Positions 22,522 to 32,467 of a DNA stretch of 64,000 nucleotides are shown one piece after another (positions within the stretch are counted from its first letter, which is position 1; every line of letters begins with the position of its first letter). This stretch comes from Linum tenue (taxonomy: Eukaryota > Streptophyta > Magnoliopsida > Malpighiales > Linaceae). Location: positions 13,169,475 through 13,233,474 of the forward strand of contig CAMGYJ010000008.1 of the NCBI GenBank assembly GCA_946122785.1, written 5' to 3'. The notes beneath the pieces are model-generated. The model had not been told where the DNA came from, made no database searches, and was given only the letters and a program-made list of their open reading frames with translations. Both the position numbers and the translations under genes were made by a program.

Positions 22522-22529
22522 TATATATA
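22522..22529 (+). promoter_or_regulatory. TATA box of BAHD copy D
   Basis: TATATATA about 103 bases before the ATG at 22632. The promoter seems kept although the gene is damaged. Confidence 0.55.
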
Positions 22530-22631
22530 CCTAACCTCAATTGCTATCAATCTTCATACCACAACATCTCACCTAACACATTCCCATTAAAATTCTCTCC
22601 AAAAGTCTGTATTTTCCTGGGAGCTTCAAAA

Positions 22632-23935
22632 ATGGTGAGGTCAAGTGGAAACAGCAATGGCCACCATGATCATGAGCTCCAAGCAACATCAGTACTTAAC
22701 GTGAAACTAATAAGGGAACCAACTTTGGTCCCTCCAGCCGAGGAAACGCCCAAGGGTCTCCCTTTCCCATAAAGTTTTTACTTGCATAAAAACATATTAT
22801 TTGTCGTTAACTCGAACTCACGGAATCTCATTATGTGTGGAGAAGGTGTCATATATATCTTGTAATTTTTCATAATCTATCTTTTCAAATATAATAAAAA
22901 TGGTCTCTTCTGTCTATGAACTAGCTAACATTGATCGTGTTAGTGAACTACGTAAATATGTGTGTTATTTATTTCTTACGTTGTCGATTTTCAAAGTATG
23001 TTAGAACATCTTAAACACGGTGGAAAAGGCTGACTTTGTCCTTATAGGTGACCAAATTCAAGTGTGGAGGATTTGCGCTAGGACTGGCCTTCAGTCACTT
23101 TGTGGCCGACGGAATATCAGCAGTTGAATTCATCAACTCGTGGGGGGAGACTGCCCGCGGGCTTCCGTTATCATTGCCACCATTTCTCGATCGAACCCTA
23201 CTCCGAGCTCGAACTCCACTCAGAGTCGAACACCACCACTCCGAGTATGACACGTTACCGAACATATCATCTGACCTGATCACCGGCGAGGAAGTAGTCT
23301 ACCGCTATATTCGGTTCGACCAGGACATGATCTGTAAGATCAAGCAAGAATCAATGGCTCCTTGTAGCGATCAAAATGGAAGGATAATCACCAACAACAA
23401 ATGTTCATCCTACGAGGCGATCGCGGCTTTCGTGTGGAAGGCTCGAGCCAAGGCACTCATGATGTCGGGCGACCAGCTCATGAGGGTGCTTGTGGTCGTG
23501 AACGTCAGGGACAAGTTCGAGCCTCGACTGCCAAAAGGGTACTTTGGGAATGCGATAAAGTACACGGCCGCCACGTGCCAGGCGCGTGACCTTGTGGATC
23601 AACCATTATCCTATGTTGTTGGATTAGTTCAAGAGGCGATTCGGCGAGTGAATGATGAGCATTTAAGATCTACGATTGATTATAACGAAATAAGAAGGGC
23701 GATCCGTCCATTAGGGTTTACATATATTTCAAGCACGTGGTCAGGATTGGCTTTTGGTTCCACCAATTTTGGTTGGGGCGAGGCTATTTCGACCGGTCCA
23801 GTGGAACTTCCTGTGGATGAAGGGATATTGTTCCTTCCTCGTCAAGAGAAAGGGAAGATGTGTATGTATGCGTTCATGGGGCTGCCTGTCTCTGCCATGG
23901 GGAATTTTGAAGAATTGGTTCGGCAAATTAATTAG
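22632..23935 (+). pseudogene. BAHD acyltransferase copy D, exon 1 mostly deleted
   Basis: The ATG at 22632 opens an N-terminus ending PTLVPPAEETPKGL, aligned with copies B, C and E. The frame then leaves the family at about 22760 and stops at 22770-22772 (46 codons). About 100 residues of exon 1, including the [11 protein letters not shown] region, are missing. Exon 2 (23048-23935) follows a good AG acceptor and is open for 295 residues, starting [12 protein letters not shown]. It keeps HXXXD (SHFVADG), but the DFGWG motif reads NFGWG. Exon 2 alone lacks the first half of the two-domain fold. It is most likely a pseudogene. An unassembled exon or an assembly gap is the alternative; a transcript spanning 22632-23048 would decide. 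Confidence 0.8.
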
Positions 23936-24612
23936 TAAACATAATATAATGTATTAATTTGAGATGTTATATATGTTCTTAGTCAACAATTATATTACAT
24001 TTGTTAAGCATCCACTATTATGATGTTAAGAATGAGTTGGTTTAATAATTGAAGAATGGTTTTCTGTCGAAAATCTACCCTTCATCAATCGCTAAATATC
24101 TATATAAAATTTACCTTGGAGTAAAATTAAATTACCTAGCTAGTCGAGAGACAATTTCTTCATAGATACAACATAACTTATATATCAAATTAAATCCATA
24201 ATTATATTGCATATACCAACAATTAACGTACGTATGAGATAACATTTGAAATAGTAACTCATGTGTCTTAAATACCTATTGGATTGTGCATGAGAAGGAA
24301 GTAGTCGAAATCTCCAAGAAAATAATACGCAAACGAGAGTGCATCAACTTGGCTTGTTGGTTCATCCATTAATTAGCAACCGTCTTTTGGCACGCTCTGC
24401 TTTAGAGGTGGTAATTGGATGAAATTCATGAATTAATGAATTGGATTGGTGGATTGATTCATCAAATAACATCCACGTCTTGGACCAAAATGTAAATTTT
24501 AAAAATGTCATAATACAAAATTTTAGGTACCAAAAGGTAAAAGATAAAAAATATAAGTACCAAACCATAATTTGCTATTTGAATTTATGGATAAATCCAC
24601 CAATCGGTGATT
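23936..24612. other. intergenic DNA downstream of BAHD copy D
   Basis: AT-rich, with no gene seen. Bases about 24405-24480 are rich in AATGAATTGGATTGG-like words, resembling the flanks of the nested element that follows. Confidence 0.5.
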
Positions 24613-24718
24613 AGATCAAAGGTGGCAATTGAGATCCATACCCATGAATCCAATCCATCCACCAAATTATATTTGGATCGAATGGATTGAATTAGGTGAA
24701 TAATTTAGTGGATAGATT

Positions 24719-26101
24719 GGGTTAATTGCATGGATGGTCACTGAATTTACTAAAAACGTTCATGTTTGGTCACTGCAAATATTTAATTTCATTCATGGTC
24801 ACTAAGATTAGTTCAATAGTTCAAGTTTGGTCACTCTCCGTTGGTCTTCGTTAGTTTTTGCTGATGTGGCAGTCAACTATTATAGTTGACCGTTAAATGA
24901 GTGACGTGGCTATTAAAAAATATTTAAATAATAAAATTTAAATATTTATAATTTTCACCTCATTCTACAACTATTAAAAAATAAAAATAAAACTTAACAA
25001 ATGGTCTCCGCCATCTACGCCACCGAATTTTGATCCCTGCTCCTTCGAATATCCGGCAGGTGAGTAATCGGAAGGAGAAAGTAAAAGGGAGGAAGGGAAA
25101 TTGACTGGGTGGTTGCTGGGCATATTGTTGCTGTGCATATTGTTGTTGGGGAGGATAACCCTGAGGTGGATATTATCTCCACCGTAGTCGGCGTCTCCAT
25201 CGCTGGCGGCGAGGACGACTCGGTTCCCGTTGGCGAACTTTTCACATGATTCCCAATCGGAATCAAATTGGGCCAGCAGAAACCCGGGTCGGGTTTCAAT
25301 TTAACGGAAGAAGAAGGGCTCCGGCTCATCTCCACCACTTCCCTAACCCACCATCCTCGCCGCCGCCACCGTGAAACCCGTTCAAAACGCAGCCCATGTA
25401 ATTGCTGCCGAAGGAACCCTCCTCCTGTCGCTGCTGATGGAAATTGTACTGCAATTGATGATGCCATTTCAAGGAATCCGTCGTCGCCGTCGTCGGTGGG
25501 TTTAACAACGCGGTGGAGTCGGTTAGTGGAACAACTGGGAATCAGGCGATGGTGGAGCTAAGAAAGAGGCTCTGTCCAGGCTGTTTCTCGCTACGCTGAA
25601 TTTGGGAAGGGAATTTCTGTCCATGGCTGCCCTGAACAGGGTATCACGGTGGTGTATAAGCATCTTTCGGGTAACCTAAAGCAAACAATAAGAAGAAGAA
25701 AAATTCAGAATTGGCATAATCGATTAAGAGGACAAGAACCCAGTTCACTAATACCCCAGCACAATTAGAAGGAGGAGGGATCAGAATCGCGGTGGTCGTA
25801 GATGGCGGAGGCCATCTATTAAGTTTTATTTTTATGTTTTAATAGTTGTAAAATGAGGTGGAAATTGTAAATATTTAAATTTTATTATTTTAATAATTTT
25901 TTAATGGCCACGTCACTCATTTAACAGTCAACTATAATAGTTGACTGCCACATCAGCAAAAACTAACGGAGACTAACGGAGAGTGACCAAACTTGAACTA
26001 TTGAACTAATCTTAGTGACCATGAATGGAAGAATTAAATATTTGGAGTGACCAAACATGAACGTTTTTAGTAAACCCAGTGACCATCCTTGCAATTAACC
26101 C
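24719..26101. mobile_element. non-autonomous MULE with 330-bp terminal inverted repeats (Pack-MULE-like)
   Basis: A 1383-bp element starting GGGTTAATTGCA and ending in its reverse complement. The target duplication is TGGATAGATT (24709-24718 and 26102-26111); a 9-10 bp duplication is typical of Mutator-like elements. Terminal inverted repeats run about 24719-25047 and 25768-26101. The 720-bp interior has higher GC than its surroundings and looks like captured gene DNA. On the minus strand it has a 150-residue frame (25467-25015) with no recognised domain. No transposase was found. Confidence 0.85.
25048..25767 (-). other. MULE interior, probable captured gene fragment of unknown origin
   Basis: GC-rich relative to its surroundings. 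In minus frames it encodes low-complexity glycine, glutamine and serine stretches, such as a tyrosine-glutamine repeat PPQQQYAQQQYAQQQ, interrupted by stops. I do not recognise the parent gene. The pattern fits exons and an intron picked up by a Pack-MULE and since decayed. Confidence 0.4.
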
Positions 26102-26111
26102 TGGATAGATT

Positions 26112-27022
26112 GGATTGGATTCATGGATTTTGATCTCAATTGCCACCTTTGATATGATCACCGGCTCCATCATCAAGTACTTGGCGTGCGTGGCTGGACA
26201 CTATGAATAATACTGAGGAAGAGCTGGAGGTTCATCACTTCATCGCCATGACCAATAACTGTTTGTGTTCGGTTCTAAAACTCGATGCAAGTTGCGACGT
26301 GGGCTCTAGTCTCTAGATGCAAAGATTTCACTAACAAAATGGGCCAAGTCAAGGAAGAAGGACAAATTTTTCTCCAAGACGATTGAATGCCTTGTCCTCA
26401 TCGCCTTACTATATATCAAAATTTCGTATAGACAGTTTGGTCCGGTGGTGATATAAAATATGTACACTCTTTGGTTATAAGTAGGTAAGTAGGGTCATAG
26501 AATGTGGTAAAAATTATTTCGAGCCTTTGTAAATTGCTATTGTAAGATAGAAGGTAGCAATAACGAAAATAAACTTCAAATAATAAGGAGAACATTTCCA
26601 TTGATGGAGTGCAATCCTATCATTCTTTTATAGGAATGTGGGTATATGATTCATAGATACCGTCTCTTCCAACAATTTGAATCATTAGTATCAGCTCATT
26701 TTTGGCATGATAATAAACCTTTTGCTAATTGATAGGATTTATTGTTTGAATCTCGATGACCTCTATATTAACCACATGATATTTGAACATGTACATATTT
26801 CAAATTATGAATCGACTTTCTCATAATTAAAGTGACCAACTACGTTAGTACGTAAATCATATCGCCCAACTCTATACCTACTAGCAACTGCTAAGATTTC
26901 TCTTAGGCGATGTAATTAAGAACAACACGTCCACCTCAATATCAATCTTGAGCGTAGAAAACTCTGCGATTTAATTAGAAGGCGTTCTGAGGCGAAGGGT
27001 TGAAGAAAGAGGAAGAAGATAT
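26112..27022. other. intergenic DNA, nothing recognised
   Basis: AT-rich to moderate composition. Bases about 26160-26400 are slightly GC-richer, but no frame or family was recognised on either strand. Confidence 0.5.
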
Positions 27023-27031
27023 TTGAGAAAA

Positions 27032-27809
27032 GGGTTAATACCTTATTTTGGCCTGAACTATGACCATATAATCAACTTTGGCCAGTGGTTTCAGAAATTA
27101 ACATCCTGGCCTCAACTATGCAGCATATAGACTCAATTGGCCTGACACATAGTTTGACCGTCAATTTGGACGGTCAACTCCGTTGACTGTTAGTCAACAT
27201 GCCATGTCATTGCCTAGTCAGCCTAAAAATGATTAAAAAAATTTAAATTCAAATTATTTTCCTAATTTCTATTATTTATCATTTTCCAATTAACCAAAAA
27301 ATAAAATTCTAAAAATATAAAATAATTTTTTTTTATATTTGAAAATGATAAATTTTATAAATTAACCAAAAATTATCAAAATAAATTTTATAAATTTAAA
27401 AATTATGATATAAATTATATTTTTGTGGGAAATTTTAAAAATATAAAATAATTTGATAATTTTTATTTAATTTATAAAATTTATCATTTTTTAAATTATC
27501 CAAAAAATAAAAATCAAATTTATTTTATGTTTTTTATAATTTATTTTTGGTTAATTTGATAATAAATAAGAAAAATTAGAAAAATAATTTGAAATTTGCA
27601 TTTTTTAATGATTTTTAGGCTGACTAGGCAATGACATGGCGTGTTGACTAACGGTCAACGGAGTTGACCGTCCAAATTGACGGTCAAACTATGTGTCGGG
27701 CTAATTGAGTCTATATGCTGCATAGTTGAGGCCAGGATGTTAATTTCTGAAACCACGGGCCAAAGTTGATTATATGGTCATAGTTCGGGCCAAAATAAGG
27801 TATTAACCC
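27032..27809. mobile_element. foldback MULE-type element, 778 bp
   Basis: It starts GGGTTAATACCTTATTTTGG and ends in its reverse complement. The 9-bp duplication TTGAGAAAA flanks it (27023-27031 and 27810-27818). Terminal repeats of more than 200 bp are nearly perfect, and the AT-rich centre (near 27420) is also palindromic, so the whole element can fold into one hairpin. It shares the first eight bases GGGTTAAT with the MULE at 24719. No coding capacity. Confidence 0.85.
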
Positions 27810-27818
27810 TTGAGAAAA

Positions 27819-28736
27819 TGAAAGATAGATTTAATTTGGGTAATATCAATTGGGGAAATTAGTGGACAATAGTTGTCAACCAAGTGGATAATAACTGCAC
27901 TGAAATTCCCAGTGGAAAATAAATGCAAACCTACTGGACGGAAGCGAAGGTTATGAAATGGGAGAGTGAGGTAATAGGAAGTCTGCCAAATTTTTGGAGC
28001 TTTCAGAAGGATATGTGAGTGAAGGAGAGCAAACTACATAGAGGTTGGCTATTTGTACTTGGAAGAGTGTGAAAGCCATTAGTGAATAATAACTCACTTG
28101 TTTGACTTTTTAATAAGTAATTAATAATTAGTTAGGCGGAATAGGCCATGCATGCCTTCCAAGTGGGCTTTGATTCGTCCCACCCACTCAACCAGAAGGT
28201 TATGAGTCGAGGAAGTCACTTTTGTGCACACATCGATGTGTGCACCACCGTTGCCTTTTGGATAGGTTACTAATGTGAAAGCCAGTACATCATCGCTTTT
28301 ATTGATTACATGAAGAACTACGTCTTGTCTTTACGCTTTGGACATATACATTTTGTTTTTGGTGGTTAGATTAGATAACCACTCTTATCTGAAATCAAAT
28401 AGACTCATTTGATTCTAATACAAATGAGTGGATTCAAATTAGACCCAATTAAATCCAATCCAAATCTAAAAGCTGCTGAGAAATCAGAATACGATAATTA
28501 CCTAACTTCTACGACTCTGATTAGGAATATAACACTACTCAATTACATAACAGTACTCGTAGTATAACATAATACTATTCGTACTACTCATACTCTAATA
28601 AAAGCATCGAAAATGTATATGAATCCATATGGAATCTATCCCTTATCTATATGGATCATGAAATTAGATGTCATTGGCCAACCCATGGTCTTTCCTACTA
28701 ACAAACGTCGGTGCATATCCTTGCTATCACGTAGGC
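27819..28736. other. intergenic DNA upstream of CYP96A-like gene 1
   Basis: No gene or known repeat recognised. It contains the distal promoter of the P450 gene; only the TATA box at 28737 is clear. Confidence 0.5.
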
Positions 28737-28744
28737 TATAAATT
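28737..28744 (+). promoter_or_regulatory. TATA box of CYP96A-like gene 1
   Basis: TATAAATT 53 bases before the ATG at 28790. Confidence 0.6.
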
Positions 28745-28789
28745 AAGGCACACCATCTAGAACTAGAGACCATATATTCAAGACGAAAA

Positions 28790-30891
28790 ATGAAGCTTTT
28801 AACATACAAAGACACATTTGCTGCTCTTCTAGCGGCCTTAGCCGGCTTCCTAGTAGTCCATTGGCAACGCGCCCGCATGAGGCCTGCATCGGCGCCGCCC
28901 CTCGGCACGAACTGGCCGGTGATCGGGATGCTGCCGACGCTCATCTGCCAAATGGTGAACTTCCACGACTACCTGGCCGAGCGACTAATCAAACACGGCG
29001 GCACGGTGGAGATGCAAGGGCCGTGGTTCTCCGACATGGACAGCATCATCACCAGCGACCCGGCCAACATCCGACACATAATGAGCGGCAACTTCAGGAA
29101 CTATCCCAAGGGTCCCATCATGAAGGAGATCTTCGAGCCGCTCGGCCCCAATGGGATCTTCGCCGTGGACGGCGAGTCGTGGGTTTTCCAGAGGAAGACG
29201 CTCCAGCTACTCATGTAAAAACAAAAGGTGACACATATAACTACTATCAGTTGGTATGAATAATTTGAGTTGTAAGAAGTTCAATTATGTATCTTATATC
29301 ATTTACTAACACGTCACTCAAACGAAAACCAATCATATGTGTTTGAAGTTTGCACAGACATTAGAACATTATGTGCATAACAAATGGTTGGTGTCACCGA
29401 AAGAAGATTTTTCTATCACAGAAGTCTCTCTGGTATCATGTTAAGAAACCATTGATCCCAATAACTCGAGTTATTACGAAATATTCAATTATATATGTGT
29501 CGCGTAGAATTTACTCACAAGCACAACTTAGCTAGCTGGTCCCAGCTGCAGCGTATTATTGGAAGAGGTCCACCAAGGAATAAATTTGATTTATAGCATT
29601 CCTTTAATATGGTAGTGCCTGTCGCAGGTACAGGTTATTAATGGAGAAGGCAGCCCATGACAAGTTGGAGAATGGGATCTTTCCCGTTCTCGATCACCTG
29701 GCTGATAATGAGTCCAAAATTGTAGATCTACAAGATGTGTTTCAGAGGTTCACATTCGATGTTATTTGCATGACGGTGTTGGGATATAATCCGAGTTCTC
29801 TAAACATCGACCTACAAGATGTCCCACTAGCAAAAGCTTTCGACGATATAGATAAAGGCATGTTCGAACGACACGTCGTCCCCGAGACGATGTGGAAGCT
29901 CCAGAGGTTGCTTGGCCTCGGAGCGGAGAAGCGGTTGGCGGTAGCCACCGAAAGATTCGACAAGTTTCTCTATGATTTCATCTCCTCCAGACGGGAAAAA
30001 ATCGTTAGACAACAGACAAGGATGGACAAAGAAGAATCAGTCGACCTACTCACGGCTCACATCGAGGGAGAGACGAGAAAGGAGGACGTCGTCGAATATT
30101 CCACATTCAAGGACGACAAGTTGTTGCGTGACATGGTCATTAATCTGTTGGCGGCGGGTAGAAGCACAATAGCTGTTGCCCTGGTTTGGTTCTTCTGGAG
30201 CATGGCCAACAATCCACGTGTCGAGAGCAAGGTCCTAGCCGAGCTCGCCGCCAATCCACCGGCGGCACATCATTCCGACCACTCGTCATGTCGACGTCGA
30301 CAGAGCCGCCTTTACCGTGAGGAAGAAGTAAACCGCTTGGTTTATTTGCATGCAACGGTTGCGGAGACCTTGAGGCTGTACACGCCCACGCCAATGAACC
30401 ACAAGTGGGCAAGGGAGACAGACGTGTTGCCCAGTGGCCATCGTGTGAGAGCAAAGACGAGGATTTTCGTCTCGATGTATGCCATGGGTAGAATGAAAGG
30501 TATGACATATACGACGATATTTTGTTTATTATTCGATTACGTAGGAAAAACAATTGGTGAGCTATATATGATAATCAAACTGAATTGATTTTGGACATGA
30601 TATGCAGGTATATGGGGTGAAGATTGCAGAGAATTTAAGCCGGAGAGGTGGATAACTGAAAGAGGAGGGATTCGGTACGTGCCGTCACATCAATTCACCA
30701 CATTTAGCGGAGGGCCAAGGAGTTGTCTGGGCAAGGAAGTGAGCTTGATTCAGTTGAAGATGGTGGTGGCTGCCATCCTGTGGAGGTATAAGTTCCAAGT
30801 GGTGGAAGGTCATCGTGTTTCTTATACCATGTCGACAGTGCTCCAAATGGAAAACGAACTCCGAGTTAGCGTCTCTCGGCGATCGACTTGA
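28790..30891 (+). CDS. cytochrome P450, CYP96A-like gene 1 (possible pseudogene)
   Basis: Exons 28790-29214, 29628-30499 and 30608-30891 give 526 residues if the first donor is GTAAAA at 29215. The donor equivalent to that of gene 2 (GT at 29228) would bring a one-base insertion and an in-frame TAA into exon 1. The N-terminus has one membrane helix (about residues 9-25), then the TNWPVIGMLP proline region. It has ETLRL (K-helix), FKPERW and the heme loop FSGGPRSCLG with C472. CYP96A enzymes sit on the ER and hydroxylate very-long-chain alkanes or fatty acyl chains. The I-helix reads AAGRSTI, without the usual acidic residue before T. It lacks the extra intron present in gene 2. Whether the shifted donor is used decides if the gene is alive. 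Confidence 0.75.
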
Positions 30892-32372
30892 CTATATGTT
30901 TTGGGCCGGGGGTTCAGGAAACCCTAGCTAGCTTGCGCCAACTTCTTGGTTGGTTATCACTAAGTGTACTATTATATTGCAGTAAAAGAGTTGTTTGGTT
31001 TGGTTATTACTACCTCTCGTGTTAATTTCACCGGTATTCCTTTGTCTTTGAATGTACCCTTCTACTCGTATTTTAGATAAGTACTTTAAAAAAAAAAAAC
31101 AGTTGAGTGTTTGTCTGTAAAATTATTAAAAGTGCTTTTTAATATGAGAGATTATGTAAAATGACACTTATAATATAAAATATGAATAAAAATTATAAAC
31201 AATAAAAAGTAGTTAAAATGGATCTTGTTAGATTTCTTTTGTATTAAATAATATAATTTTATAATTTATTTTATTTTTAAAATGATATAAATGAAGGGAA
31301 AATATATTTTCTGAAATAAAATTAAAATATGGTAAGGATAATCTTGTATTTTCAAACCAACTTTTGCCAGAAGCTCCAAATCGGAGTTTCTGCTTTTAAG
31401 TTATACAAAAACACTTTTCGGCTTTTCAAAAGCCGAGCTTTTAGAGGTGTTTGGCCTTGCTTCAGCTTTTGAAGCTGAAAAACACTTCTAAAAGCCGGGT
31501 CAAACATATGGGTGGATTGTCTGGTTGATTTCTTTCCATCTTTCTTGCGATGGATTGTATGTTTCTCTTACACCTAGATATGATTCATGAATTTATCTGT
31601 CTTTTGAATATTATAACAGATTTTGTCGATGTTAGTATATATAGGTTAGAACATACGCCAACACCACGATGCATGTTACGTACTCATATATCTAAACTAC
31701 AATTTGTACATGACATCTGATTCATTCTAGGTTAGAACGTCGATTCATAGACCATTATATAAAGTGTTGGTTATAACTTAGAACTCAGATTTGATATAGT
31801 TATTATGCAACTGATGAGTCAATTACGAGATTAGCTTAATTAGGTTTGTTAGGGTTCAAGCCAAATGGGCATTTCACTCACATTACTTTTAGAGACAACG
31901 AGTTGGATGGTTGGTTGGTTGGTTGTTGAATTGTCTAACTTCGTACCCTTTGATCTCAAACGCATCACCCGTAAACACAAACTCATTAATTCATTCTAAG
32001 GGCAACCTTAATTAGGGTCATCCATAGCATGTATATGAGGAGTCAATATAGCAATGATTATTTCTCACATGGGTTTTGATGATCACCATCGAACCATACA
32101 GAGACAAAATGATTTCGAGCGCTTTGGCCTTAAAGTTCATCTAACCACCCAAGTAAATTTGGTTGTTAGAAATTAGTTGGATCATCAATGAGAAACTACT
32201 GGGAATTAATGACCGGAAATACAGCGTTGTTATGACTATTCCTGTCAAAAACTAAAATGTATATTGTTATATTGATATTGTAGGCTACAAACTTACAATG
32301 AGTTTCAGTACTTTTACTACGTGAAAAGTACACCCGTTTGAAACTCGTGGTTTATTTTAATGCTGATCAGGT
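30892..32372. other. intergenic DNA between the two P450 genes
   Basis: AT-rich. About 31108-31506 may be a MITE (TGTTTG-C...TTTTARAAGTGNTTTTT at both ends, inverted), with two hairpins near 31415-31490. No gene seen. A GGTT run lies near 31908-31925. Confidence 0.5.
31108..31506. mobile_element. possible MITE with weak terminal inverted repeats
   Basis: The left end has TGTTTGTC then TTAAAAGTGCTTTTT. The right end in reverse complement has TGTTTGAC then TTTTAGAAGTGTTTTT. No matching target duplication was found, so this is tentative. Confidence 0.35.
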
Positions 32373-32380
32373 TATAAATA
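32373..32380 (+). promoter_or_regulatory. TATA box of CYP96A-like gene 2
   Basis: TATAAATA 95 bases before the ATG at 32468. Confidence 0.65.
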
Positions 32381-32467
32381 GGGGGCATGCATATGCCTAC
32401 ACATCTATCACAACCAAAAGAACTCCTCCTCCCCTAAAATAAAAGTCCAAATTAAACTTCCCCAAAA

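Larger units (their letters stand above)
24613..26160. mobile_element. inverted-repeat element hosting a nested MULE
   Basis: ATCAAAGGTGGCAATTGAGA (near 24615) is repeated in inverted orientation near 26130-26150. Both copies continue inward to ATGAATCCAATCC. The ends look like a hAT-type MITE, but no 8-bp duplication was found and the inversion continues outward into CGGTGAT. The MULE at 24719-26101 sits inside it, so this element is older. Confidence 0.5.

Noticed and set aside
25015..25467. 150-residue minus frame as a host gene
   Set aside because: It lies inside a non-autonomous MULE, crosses the terminal repeat and has no recognised domain.
28861..29259. 132-residue plus-strand frame across P450 exon 1
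   Set aside because: Out-of-frame reading of the P450 exon, rich in R, H and G, without a domain.
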